Below are positions 1 to 5,592 of a stretch of 8,585 nt of DNA, piece by piece. Within the stretch, counting starts at the first letter, position 1, and every line of letters begins with the position of its first letter. This DNA is from JACMMS01 sp043772865 (lineage in GTDB: Bacteria; Pseudomonadota; Gammaproteobacteria; Burkholderiales; Methylophilaceae), in NCBI GenBank assembly GCA_043772865.1, contig JAYVFU010000220.1, forward strand, positions 1 through 8,585, written 5' to 3'. Position numbers and translations under genes: made by a program. The notes under the pieces were generated by a model. That model searched no databases and was not told where the DNA came from. It saw only the letters and a list, made by a program, of their open reading frames with translations.

Positions 1-783
1 GTGATTGGCTGTGGCGTAGAGTCTGCTATCGAAAAAGAATTAAGTGGTGACGAAACACCTGACGGTCGCCCTGGTGTCGCAATCCTGATGTTTGCCATGG
101 GATCTGCAGTGTTGATGAAGCAACTCGAAACCCGCATGGGGCAATGTATACTCACCTGCCCTACTGCTGCTGCATTTAGTGGTATTGATAGCCCAGATCA
201 AATTAGCCTTGGTAAAAACCTACGCTATTTTGGCGATGGTTTTCAAACATCAAAATTAATACCAAATCAAGATGGCATTGCCAAACGTTACTGGCGCATA
301 CCTGTGATGGATGGCGAATTTTTAACTGAAGAAACAACAGGTATGGTGCGGGCGATTGGTGGTGGTAATTTTTTAGTACTAGCCACATCGCAAGCTCAGG
401 CATTAGCAGCTTGCGAAGCGGCCATTGAAGCCATGAAAAAAATACCTAACGTGATTATGCCTTTTCCTGGTGGGGTTGTGCGGTCCGGCTCAAAAGTGGG
501 TGCAAAATACAAAACTATGTTTGCCAGCACTAATGATGCTTTTTGCCCCACTCTTAAAGGTGCCACAAAAACCGAATTATCGCCCGATATAGAATCGGTA
601 ATGGAAATTGTGATTGACGGCATAAGCTTTGAAGACATTGCTAAAGCCATGCAGGTTGGTATTACCGCAGCATGCTCATTAGGTAGTGAAAATGGTATCA
701 GACGTATTTCAGCAGGTAATTACGGTGGAAAACTTGGACCTCATCTTTTTAAATTACATGAAATTATGAGTGGAGCGCAATAA
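1..783 (+). CDS. fhcD: Formylmethanofuran--tetrahydromethanopterin formyltransferase, FhcD (5' partial)
   Basis: This enzyme moves the formyl group between tetrahydromethanopterin and the methanofuran-type cofactor. In methylotrophic bacteria it works inside the cytoplasmic FhcABCD formyltransferase/hydrolase complex, the last step of H4MPT-linked formaldehyde oxidation to formate. The 260 visible residues carry family blocks: ETPDGRPGVA near residue 20, GQCILTCPT near 47-55, FGDGFQTSK near 77-85, RYWRIPVMDGEF near 96-107 and KYKTMFASTNDAFCP near 168-182. The family is usually close to 300 residues, so about 35-40 N-terminal residues lie before the window. The GTG at base 1 is therefore most likely an internal valine codon, not a start. 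The TAA stop shares its last A with the fhcC start codon, which suggests translational coupling. The order fhcD-fhcC matches the end of the fhcABDC operon of methylotrophs. Family assignment is strong; only the 5' end is missing. Confidence 0.95.
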   Translation: MIGCGVESAIEKELSGDETPDGRPGVAILMFAMGSAVLMKQLETRMGQCILTCPTAAAFSGIDSPDQISLGKNLRYFGDGFQTSKLIPNQDGIAKRYWRIPVMDGEFLTEETTGMVRAIGGGNFLVLATSQAQALAACEAAIEAMKKIPNVIMPFPGGVVRSGSKVGAKYKTMFASTNDAFCPTLKGATKTELSPDIESVMEIVIDGISFEDIAKAMQVGITAACSLGSENGIRRISAGNYGGKLGPHLFKLHEIMSGAQ

Positions 784-1610
784 TGAGCGAAACCATTAAC
801 GCCATCAGCCTCACACTTAAAATTACCTTGCAGCAAAGGCTTGATTGCACACCACTCACACCCTGCAAATTAGCCAACTTAACGCAATCTGAAATTTCCA
901 GCATTCTGCTGTACTACGGAAAAACTCAATTACGCGTAGATGAGGTTTTTGAACTGGATTTTAATCAAAGTGCGGCTATTTCAAGCATCACATTTAATAA
1001 CGCCCATGAAAAAATGGATTGCATAGGCGCAAACATGAATGCAGGTGAAATAAGCATCCATGGCAATGCAGGCAATCAACTAGGTTTTAAAATGAGTGCA
1101 GGTAAAATCATTTGTTCAGGCATCGTTGGCGACTTTGCTGGTTGTGGCATGAGTGATGGCTTTATAAACATTCATGGTAACGTAGGTGACTTTTTAGGTG
1201 CGGCACTTATTGGTGAACGTAAAGGCATGCGTGGTGGCACTATTATCATTAAAGGCAATGCGGGCGATAGAGTGGGAGACCAAATGCGCCGAGGGCTAAT
1301 ACTTATTGAAGGTAACGCAGGAGACTACTGCGGTTCACGCATGATTGCAGGCACTATTGGCGTGTTAGGCACATTGGGACAATACACGGCTTATAGCATG
1401 CGCCGTGGGACCTTGTTACTAAAAAACTTGCCTACTCTGCACGCAACAGTGCAAGATTGCGGTAGCCATACATTGCCGTATTTGAGTTTATTATTTAAAT
1501 CATTTCAGCGGTTTGAAACGCCATTTAGCCAACTTACCAGCCAACGTGTACAAAGATATATAGCCGATTTAGGCGCTAGCGGTAATGGCGAAATTCTTAT
1601 TCTGAAATAA
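783..1610 (+). CDS. fhcC: Formylmethanofuran dehydrogenase subunit C homologue, FhcC
   Basis: FhcC is the C subunit of the bacterial formyltransferase/hydrolase complex. It belongs to the FwdC/FmdC family, related to the C-terminal GXGXG domain of glutamate synthase, and has a structural role next to FhcA, FhcB and FhcD. The 275-residue protein shows the expected beta-helix repeats from about residue 80 to 212: recurring units of the form G-x-x-G-x-x-x-G-x-x-M-x-x-G-x-I, for example GNAGNQLGFKMSAGKI (94-109), GNVGDFLGAALIG (132-144), GNAGDRVGDQMRRGLI (158-173) and GNAGDYCGSRMIAGTI (177-192). The ATG overlaps the fhcD stop by one base, and a GGAG Shine-Dalgarno sequence (772-775) lies 7 nt upstream inside fhcD, so this start is well supported. 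No fhc gene follows; the next feature downstream is a REPIN-like repeat, so this appears to be the operon end. Length is normal for the family. Confidence 0.93.
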   Translation: MSETINAISLTLKITLQQRLDCTPLTPCKLANLTQSEISSILLYYGKTQLRVDEVFELDFNQSAAISSITFNNAHEKMDCIGANMNAGEISIHGNAGNQLGFKMSAGKIICSGIVGDFAGCGMSDGFINIHGNVGDFLGAALIGERKGMRGGTIIIKGNAGDRVGDQMRRGLILIEGNAGDYCGSRMIAGTIGVLGTLGQYTAYSMRRGTLLLKNLPTLHATVQDCGSHTLPYLSLLFKSFQRFETPFSQLTSQRVQRYIADLGASGNGEILILK

Positions 1611-1718
1611 ATCATATTTGCCACATTAAGTCGTATCAATACTAAGCTTAGTTGTAGTTTAGTCATGGTTTTGTTATGATTTTTGCATAAACACAAAATG
1701 TAATTCAAATCCCCCACT

Positions 1719-1793
1719 CCGTCATTCCCGTGTAGACGGGAATCTAGGCGAACTAGACACCTAACTGGATTCCCGCCTACGCGGGAATGACGG
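1719..1793. repeat. REPIN-like inverted pair of dRS3-like palindromes (copy 1)
   Basis: Two 27-bp arms (1719-1745 and 1767-1793) are inverted copies of each other with three mismatches, around a 21-nt loop. Each arm contains its own 20-bp palindrome of the form ATTCCC-N8-GGGAAT (1724-1743 and 1769-1788), the pattern of the Neisseria dRS3 repeat, with CGTC/GACG at the outer edges. The + strand shares ACCTAA(C)TGGATTCCCGC with copy 2 at 3877-3957, so the two belong to one family. It lies after fhcC and before the trhO promoter. As RNA it could fold into a long hairpin and mark the 3' end of the fhc transcript, but it has no directly following T-run. Function is inferred, not shown. Confidence 0.85.
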
Positions 1794-1810
1794 AAATGAC
1801 GGAAATGATA
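1786..1810. repeat. Short tandem repeat, 9-bp unit AATGACGGA
   Basis: AATGACGGA occurs at 1786-1794 and again at 1795-1803, followed by a partial third copy AATGATA (1804-1810). The first copy is the right-hand edge of the REPIN-like element, so the array looks like slippage or a staggered duplication of that element's border. Confidence 0.7.
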
Positions 1811-1854
1811 GGTTTTGATTGAAAAAAAACGTTTGTGTAAAGATTTTAAGTCGT

Positions 1855-1883
1855 TTTACCTACACCAGCTGCAATGGTAAAAT
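1855..1883 (+). promoter_or_regulatory. Putative sigma-70 promoter for trhO
   Basis: A -35-like TTTACC (1855-1860) and a -10-like TAAAAT (1878-1883) are separated by exactly 17 nt. A transcript starting near 1890 would have a leader of about 24 nt before the trhO ATG at 1914. The two boxes lie in a 7-bp perfect inverted repeat, TTTTACC (1854-1860) and GGTAAAA (1876-1882). The call is based on sequence pattern only. Confidence 0.5.
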
Positions 1884-1913
1884 GCTTGCTTTAGATTAAG
1901 CTCAAGTCGCAAT

Positions 1914-2867
1914 ATGTCATTGTTAACCAGCAACAAATACCTCACTGCGGCACTTTATAAGTTCGTTAGCTTGCCAGACTATAGCAATCTACAAGCACCT
2001 ATTCTCGCCGTTTGCGAAGCCAACAACATCAAAGGCACTATATTGCTGGCCACAGAAGGCATCAATGGCACAATTGCTGGCTTAACTAATGACATACACA
2101 ATGTACTCAACCATTTGCGTAACGATGCCCTTTTTGCTGGGCGTTTTGCTGATTTAGAACATAAAGAATCTTTTGCCAACGAACATCCTTTTTACCGCAT
2201 GAAAGTGCGTTTAAAAAAAGAAATTGTCACCTTAGGTATTGCCGGTGTTAGCCCAACCAAGCAAGTCGGCACTTACGTAAAACCAGAGGATTGGAATGCG
2301 TTAATTAGTGACCCCGATGTAATTTTGGTGGATACGCGCAACGATTACGAAGTGGATATTGGCACGTTTAAAGGGGCATTAGACCCAAAAACCACGACGT
2401 TTCGCGAGTTTCCACAATACGTGGCTAACAATCTCGATAAAACCAAGCACAAAAAAGTCGCCATGTTTTGCACAGGCGGTATTCGCTGCGAAAAAGCTTC
2501 TTCATTTATGTTGGATCAAGGTTTCGAAGAGGTTTACCATTTACAAGGCGGTATTTTAAAGTACCTCGAAAATATTCCAGAAGAACAAAGTTTATGGCAA
2601 GGCGAATGCTTTGTGTTTGATCAACGTGTAGCGGTTAAACATGGCCTGGAAGTTGGTGAGTTTGATCAATGCTACGCATGCCGCCATCCGCTATCGCCAG
2701 CAGAGTTAACATCACCGCAATACACCCCTGGAATTTCATGCCCTTATTGCTACAGTACATTATCTGAAGAGAAGCGCGCCAGCTTAACTGAGCGACAAAA
2801 ACAAGTGATTTTGGCCAAGCAAAGAGGTGAAGCGCATATTGGTGAAAAGCATTCACCAAAAGGGTGA
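1914..2867 (+). CDS. trhO: tRNA uridine(34) hydroxylase TrhO (YceA/UPF0176 rhodanese family)
   Basis: TrhO hydroxylates uridine 34 in the anticodon wobble position of certain tRNAs, using O2, to give 5-hydroxyuridine, the precursor of cmo5U/mcmo5U. The 317-residue protein has the family layout: an N-terminal acylphosphatase-like part with ATEGINGTIAG (46-56) and FYRMKVRLKKEIV (93-105), then a rhodanese domain with VDTRNDYE (139-146) and the loop CTGGIRCEKAS. Cys186 is the expected active-site cysteine and Cys192 the second conserved one. The C-terminal part has two CxxC pairs (Cys253/256 and Cys276/279) that could bind a metal. The ATG is preceded by only a weak Shine-Dalgarno sequence, but no in-frame start lies just upstream and the N-terminus fits the family. 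The gene appears monocistronic, with its own promoter, and converges on the gene for the HEPN-like protein. Older annotations would read 'rhodanese-related sulfurtransferase'. Confidence 0.93.
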   Translation: MSLLTSNKYLTAALYKFVSLPDYSNLQAPILAVCEANNIKGTILLATEGINGTIAGLTNDIHNVLNHLRNDALFAGRFADLEHKESFANEHPFYRMKVRLKKEIVTLGIAGVSPTKQVGTYVKPEDWNALISDPDVILVDTRNDYEVDIGTFKGALDPKTTTFREFPQYVANNLDKTKHKKVAMFCTGGIRCEKASSFMLDQGFEEVYHLQGGILKYLENIPEEQSLWQGECFVFDQRVAVKHGLEVGEFDQCYACRHPLSPAELTSPQYTPGISCPYCYSTLSEEKRASLTERQKQVILAKQRGEAHIGEKHSPKG

Positions 2868-2935
2868 TTTCTTTTCAGTAAATGCTCATTATTTAAAGCA
2901 ATTGCGCATTGTGGCTATAACTTGACATAAGCGTG

Positions 2936-2954
2936 GCCCATTTCATTGATGGGC
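2936..2954. other. Small hairpin between convergent genes, possible weak terminator
   Basis: GCCCAT (2936-2941) and ATGGGC (2949-2954) form a 6-bp stem with a 7-nt loop in the 96-bp gap between trhO (+) and the converging gene for the HEPN-like protein (-). No T-run follows on either strand, so a terminator role is only a possibility. Confidence 0.3.
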
Positions 2955-2963
2955 TGGGCTAAA

Positions 2964-3461
2964 TTACTCCAAGTACTCAATTGAAAGCGCACTCATTAAA
3001 ACAGAATTTGCATTATTGAAATTTTCTAACTGTCCTTGAATGCCATAAGCCCATTTTGCCCCATGAAATAGATTATTGCGAAGTCTGTAAACAATAATTA
3101 GAAGTGCCGCAACACAGTCTGCTGGGTTTGTATTTTCGGATTTAAGGACGACATTAACCAACTCACGGCAATCGTTTGTTCTTAAGTTTAGCGATGCTAA
3201 ATGTTGAGTGGGCACTGAGTTTAAGTAGTAGCGCTGTTGAAAATATTGAAGGTTAGCCGAAAATTTCTGGGCATCAAGAATGCCTTGTGATGACCATTTA
3301 TGAGTAAGAGCGCAAATTGCTTGTGACGAGCCTCGTGTGGCAAGTGCGCGTGCTTCAAAAAAACTCCAAAGCAGTGAAAAGTTTGATATTGCTTCACGCT
3401 CAAGTTCTGAAAGATTGTTAAATCCTGGCGCATTATGTTCGAGCCACTCAATAGGTTTCAT
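2964..3461 (-). CDS. Small alpha-helical protein with HEPN-like RNNLFH motif, function unknown
   Basis: I do not recognise a named gene. Read from the ATG at 3461 the protein has 165 residues, looks mainly helical and has no signal peptide or membrane segment. Near the C-terminus it has YRLRNNLFHGAKW; Arg128 and His133 fit the R-x4-6-H motif of HEPN domains, with a polar residue right after the Arg as is usual there. Many HEPN proteins are ribonucleases in toxin-antitoxin, abortive infection or CRISPR systems, so RNA cleavage is possible but not shown. The start at 3461 is preferred: it lies 10 nt after the rnfH stop and has a GGGATGAG-type ribosome site upstream. An in-frame ATG at 3494 would give 176 residues and overlap rnfH by 23 bp. 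The close spacing suggests co-transcription with rnfH. No small partner gene lies next to it on the same strand apart from rnfH itself. Non-enzymatic HEPN roles are also known. Confidence 0.7.
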   Translation of the reverse strand: MKPIEWLEHNAPGFNNLSELEREAISNFSLLWSFFEARALATRGSSQAICALTHKWSSQGILDAQKFSANLQYFQQRYYLNSVPTQHLASLNLRTNDCRELVNVVLKSENTNPADCVAALLIIVYRLRNNLFHGAKWAYGIQGQLENFNNANSVLMSALSIEYLE

Positions 3462-3471
3462 ATGCTCATCC

Positions 3472-3789
3472 CTACTCCACCAACTCTCCGCCACCTTTTT
3501 TCATCATCTTGCCATCCGCAGCGCGTTTTCTACGCATCTCTTTAGGGTCTGCAATCAGTGGTCGATAAATTTCCACTCGGTCTAAATGGCGCAATGGGGT
3601 GTTAAGTTTTGTGAGCTTACCAAATAAGCCAATTTGATTAACACTTAAGTTAATTTCTGGATATTTAGTCAAAATTTTTGAAGCCAAAATAGCAGCTTCC
3701 GCCGTTGTCTCAGCCGCAACACTTAACGGGATAATCACCTGCTCATGCGGTAACGCGTAAGCCACTTCAACTGTAATGCTGTTAGACAT
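3472..3789 (-). CDS. rnfH: RnfH family protein (RatB, UPF0125)
   Basis: This is a 105-residue member of the RnfH/UPF0125 family, small cytoplasmic proteins with a ubiquitin-like beta-grasp fold. Their biochemical role is unsettled: the name comes from a link to the rnf electron-transport genes, and in E. coli the gene is ratB, beside ratA. Family signatures are the N-terminal VEVAYALP (7-14), the IGLFGK block (53-58) and the strongly conserved VEIYRPLIADPKEMRRKRA (72-90), followed by a basic tail with KMMKKGGG. It lies on the same strand as ratA, 221 bp downstream, with a REPIN-like element between them. That is wider than the usual tight ratA-rnfH spacing and suggests that the repeat was inserted into the operon. 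A gene for an HEPN-like protein follows 10 nt after its stop. Confidence 0.92.
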   Translation of the reverse strand: MSNSITVEVAYALPHEQVIIPLSVAAETTAEAAILASKILTKYPEINLSVNQIGLFGKLTKLNTPLRHLDRVEIYRPLIADPKEMRRKRAADGKMMKKGGGELVE

Positions 3790-3876
3790 AACAACTCAAT
3801 TCAAAATATAAATTGGTATCAACTTTTTGTTAAATAAAATTTTGCACAAACTAAATTTAGCGTAAAAACTTACAAG

Positions 3877-3957
3877 CTCGTCATTCTCGCGAAAGCGGGA
3901 ATCCAATTTGGCTTTGCCTAAAACCTAATGGATTCCCGCTTTCACGAGCGTGACGAG
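3877..3957. repeat. REPIN-like inverted pair of dRS3-like palindromes (copy 2)
   Basis: Two 29-bp inverted arms (3877-3905 and 3929-3957) match with three mismatches around a 23-nt loop. The left arm holds ATTCTC-N8-GGGAAT (3883-3902) and the right arm a degenerate ATTCCC-N8-GAGCGT (3932-3951). The loop-arm junction ACCTAATGGATTCCCGC (3923-3939) matches copy 1 at 1759-1776 apart from one inserted base. It lies between the ratA stop and the rnfH start. The arm sequences differ from copy 1 mainly in the central 8 bases, and within each copy the two arms remain complementary, as expected if pairing is conserved. Confidence 0.85.
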
Positions 3958-4010
3958 GTTTAATATTTTTCATTCATAATTAGACTAAAGTTTATTTTGC
4001 GAAAACGTCT

Positions 4011-4442
4011 CTAGACATACACTTTATCCGCTCGCGTAACAAAGCCATCAACAAAAGTATTACTAATATGGCTAAAAACAGGTGCAATTAATTTTTCTAA
4101 AAAGCCATTTGCAAACTCGTAATTAAGCCTGAAAATAATCTTACACGCATCATCCGATAAACGAATAAATTGCCAATCACCTTCTAAATATTTGAATGGG
4201 CCATTTTTGAGCTTGATTTCCATTAGGCTAGGAAAAGTTTTGTGATTTTCAGTAGTAAAACTTTGTTTAATACCATGAAAAGCAATGTGCAATGTCGCAG
4301 TGGTTTTGCTCTCATCACGCTCAATCAAATCCACCCCACCGCACCACGGCAAAAATTGTGGGTAATTTTCCACAGCATCCACCAGCGCATACATTTGCTC
4401 GGCAGAGTGCATGACTAATACAGTTTTCTCAACAACATTCAT
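4011..4442 (-). CDS. ratA: RatA family START/COQ10-like protein
   Basis: This 143-residue protein belongs to the polyketide cyclase/START-like family that includes E. coli RatA (YfjG) and mitochondrial Coq10. E. coli RatA has been reported to bind the 50S subunit and block 70S association, while Coq10 relatives bind ubiquinone, so the true role remains open. Family landmarks are YPQFLPWC (27-34), the GPFKYLEGDWQF block (81-92) and the C-terminal helix with FVDGFVTRA (130-138). The N-terminus MNVVEKTVLV leads directly into the first strand, which supports this start. It is transcribed away from smpB with an 89-bp divergent spacer, the same order as in enterobacteria. rnfH lies downstream on the same strand. 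No signal peptide is visible, so it is cytoplasmic. Confidence 0.92.
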   Translation of the reverse strand: MNVVEKTVLVMHSAEQMYALVDAVENYPQFLPWCGGVDLIERDESKTTATLHIAFHGIKQSFTTENHKTFPSLMEIKLKNGPFKYLEGDWQFIRLSDDACKIIFRLNYEFANGFLEKLIAPVFSHISNTFVDGFVTRADKVYV

Positions 4443-4475
4443 CTAATTATCTTTGAATTGAAATGATCTCTAATG

Positions 4476-4499
4476 AATTTCTAGTGTAATTTCTAGCGT
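4476..4499. repeat. 12-bp tandem direct repeat in the ratA-smpB divergent spacer
   Basis: AATTTCTAGTGT (4476-4487) is followed at once by AATTTCTAGCGT (4488-4499), 11 of 12 bases identical. It sits in the middle of the 89-bp divergent control region and abuts the likely smpB -10 element, so it could bind a regulator of either gene. It may also be chance duplication. Confidence 0.6.
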
Positions 4500-4504
4500 A
4501 AAAT
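4499..4504 (+). promoter_or_regulatory. Putative -10 element for smpB
   Basis: TAAAAT lies 27 nt before the smpB ATG, in a GCGTAAAATG context resembling GGTAAAATG at the trhO promoter. A transcript would start near 4511. No good -35 hexamer is visible at 16-18 nt spacing, so the call is weak. Confidence 0.35.
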
Positions 4505-4531
4505 GTCTATTTTAAGCTATTCATTGCATTT

Positions 4532-4981
4532 ATGAGCATCGCGCAAAACAAAAAAGCCTTTCACGATTACTTTATTGAAGATAAATACGAAGCTGGTATC
4601 GTACTTGAAGGCTGGGAAGTAAAAGCCATTCGTGATAATCGCGCTAATATTAAAGAAGCGTACGTTATTATTCAACGTGGCGAGATTTACTTAATTGGCT
4701 GCCACGTCACGCCTATGGGCGCGGCCTCTACCCATATTCGCCCAGATGCGATTCGTACACGTAAGCTACTGTTACATAATGAAGAAATCATTAAACTCAT
4801 TGAAAAAGTAGAACGCGCTGGCTATACCATTGTGCCGTTGGACTTACACTTTTTAAAAGGTCGCATTAAAGTGGAAATTGGTTTGGCTAAAGGTAAAAAA
4901 CAACACGATAAGCGTGATAGCGAAAAAGAAAAAGATTGGGAACGCGAAAAAGGCAGGATTATGCGCTCGCACAATAAATAA
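4532..4981 (+). CDS. smpB: SsrA-binding protein SmpB
   Basis: SmpB binds the tRNA-like end of tmRNA and carries it into the empty A site of stalled ribosomes, where its C-terminal tail sits in the mRNA channel. The 149-residue protein has the full family pattern: NKKAFHDYFIEDKYEAGIVL (6-25), GWEVKAIRDNRANIKEAYV (27-45), IYLIGCHV (52-59), RTRKLLLHNEEI (75-86), and the basic tail KGKKQHDKR (120-128) followed by a lysine/arginine-rich helix. Length is close to the E. coli protein. The Shine-Dalgarno sequence is weak, but the N-terminus matches the family. Its RNA partner ssrA follows 69 bp downstream on the same strand, and ratA is divergent upstream. No defect is visible, so trans-translation should be functional. 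Confidence 0.97.
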   Translation: MSIAQNKKAFHDYFIEDKYEAGIVLEGWEVKAIRDNRANIKEAYVIIQRGEIYLIGCHVTPMGAASTHIRPDAIRTRKLLLHNEEIIKLIEKVERAGYTIVPLDLHFLKGRIKVEIGLAKGKKQHDKRDSEKEKDWEREKGRIMRSHNK

Positions 4982-5010
4982 GCTAATGAGACATAACTGC
5001 AACAAACACT

Positions 5011-5037
5011 TTGATGTAGATTTTAAAAGCGTATAAT
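5011..5037 (+). promoter_or_regulatory. Promoter of ssrA
   Basis: A consensus -10 TATAAT (5032-5037) lies 13 nt before the mature 5' end of tmRNA. The best -35 is TTGATG (5011-5016) with a short 15-nt spacer, or TTTGAT (5010-5015) with 16 nt. A perfect -10 fits a strongly expressed stable RNA. Transcription independent of smpB is likely. Confidence 0.6.
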
Positions 5038-5050
5038 TCAGTTTCTGTTT

Positions 5051-5417
5051 GGGGCTGACCAGGTTTCGACGTGGGTTGCAAAGCAGTGCAGGGCATACCG
5101 AGGATCAGATTACCTCGTAAATACAGCTGAACAAGTATAGTCGCAAACGACGAAACTTACTCTCTAGCCGCTTAAGACCGGCTGGACGCTGCACCACCTC
5201 TCCCGTGGGGTGGATGGCCTTAAAACCATGGCAGTGTCATATACACGGGATACGTGTTGTGTTGGGTTACTTAGCACTTCATTAACCTTTAGGTAGCTCG
5301 CGTGCAAACTGCTTGTCTGTTGGTGTGTTGCACGTTAAATTAAACAACAAGGCTAAGTATGTAGAACTGTCTGTGGAGGGCTTGCGGACGCGGGTTCGAT
5401 TCCCGCCAGCTCCACCA
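5051..5417 (+). ncRNA. ssrA: Transfer-messenger RNA (tmRNA), one-piece
   Basis: tmRNA rescues stalled ribosomes: charged with alanine, it enters as a tRNA and then serves as template for a degradation tag. The 5' end GGGGCTG (5051-5057) pairs with CAGCTCC (5407-5413) to form the acceptor stem, including the G3-U pair recognised by alanyl-tRNA synthetase, followed by discriminator A5414 and an encoded CCA (5415-5417). The T arm, GCGGG-TTCGATT-CCCGC, lies just before it. The reading frame begins at GCA 5143 and encodes ANDETYSLAA, ending at TAA 5173-5175. The tag ends in LAA, as expected for ClpXP/ClpAP recognition. The 5'-GGGGCTGACCAGGTTTCGAC opening is typical. Both halves are in normal order, so this is not the permuted two-piece form seen in some Betaproteobacteria. 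Its partner smpB is directly upstream. Confidence 0.98.
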
Positions 5418-5472
5418 TTTAATTGTTTTAATGTTTGATGATGTACCAGCAAGAAATGTTAAGTAAGTATTT

Positions 5473-5502
5473 AAAGCCTAGTCAAAATACTGGGCTTTTT
5501 TT
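5473..5502 (+). terminator. Rho-independent terminator after ssrA
   Basis: AAAGCCTAG (5473-5481) pairs with CTGGGCTTT (5490-5498), with one G-T pair and an 8-nt loop, and a run of T reaches 5502. It lies 56 nt after the tmRNA CCA end and should terminate the ssrA precursor, which then needs 3' trimming. Confidence 0.85.
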
Positions 5503-5592
5503 ACGACTTTACTAAAAAATTGTAATAAAATATTTCTAGCCAAATTTAATACATTTTGTATTTAATTAATTGATTATTTACCCATTAAAGCC

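Noticed and set aside
1..3. GTG as the real start of fhcD
   Set aside because: The family has about 35-40 more N-terminal residues and the frame is open to the window edge, so this is read as an internal codon.
2635..2859. Minus-strand reading frame inside the trhO 3' part
   Set aside because: It is fully covered by the well-supported trhO gene; its translation has no recognisable motif.
3462..3494. Upstream ATG at 3494 for the HEPN-like protein
   Set aside because: It would overlap rnfH by 23 bp; the ATG at 3461 lies just past the rnfH stop and has a better ribosome site. It remains possible.
3337..3585. Plus-strand reading frame opposite rnfH and the HEPN-like gene
   Set aside because: It lies antisense to two better-supported genes and its translation shows no family features.
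1719..3957. CRISPR repeats
   Set aside because: The repeated sequences are two lone paired palindromes more than 2 kb apart with genes between them, without regular spacers or cas genes.
5051..5417. Permuted two-piece tmRNA, as in some Betaproteobacteria, or a separate tRNA-Ala at the 3' end
   Set aside because: The 5' and 3' acceptor strands are in normal order around a complete tag frame, and the T arm and CCA belong to ssrA.
5548..5562. AATACA-TTT-TGTATT palindrome before the phospholipase D gene
   Set aside because: A 6-bp inverted repeat is expected by chance in such AT-rich sequence; no supporting promoter element could be fixed.
5418..5592. Integration site of a mobile element at the ssrA 3' end
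   Set aside because: ssrA is a common target, but there is no integrase gene and I see no second copy of the tmRNA 3' end downstream in the window.
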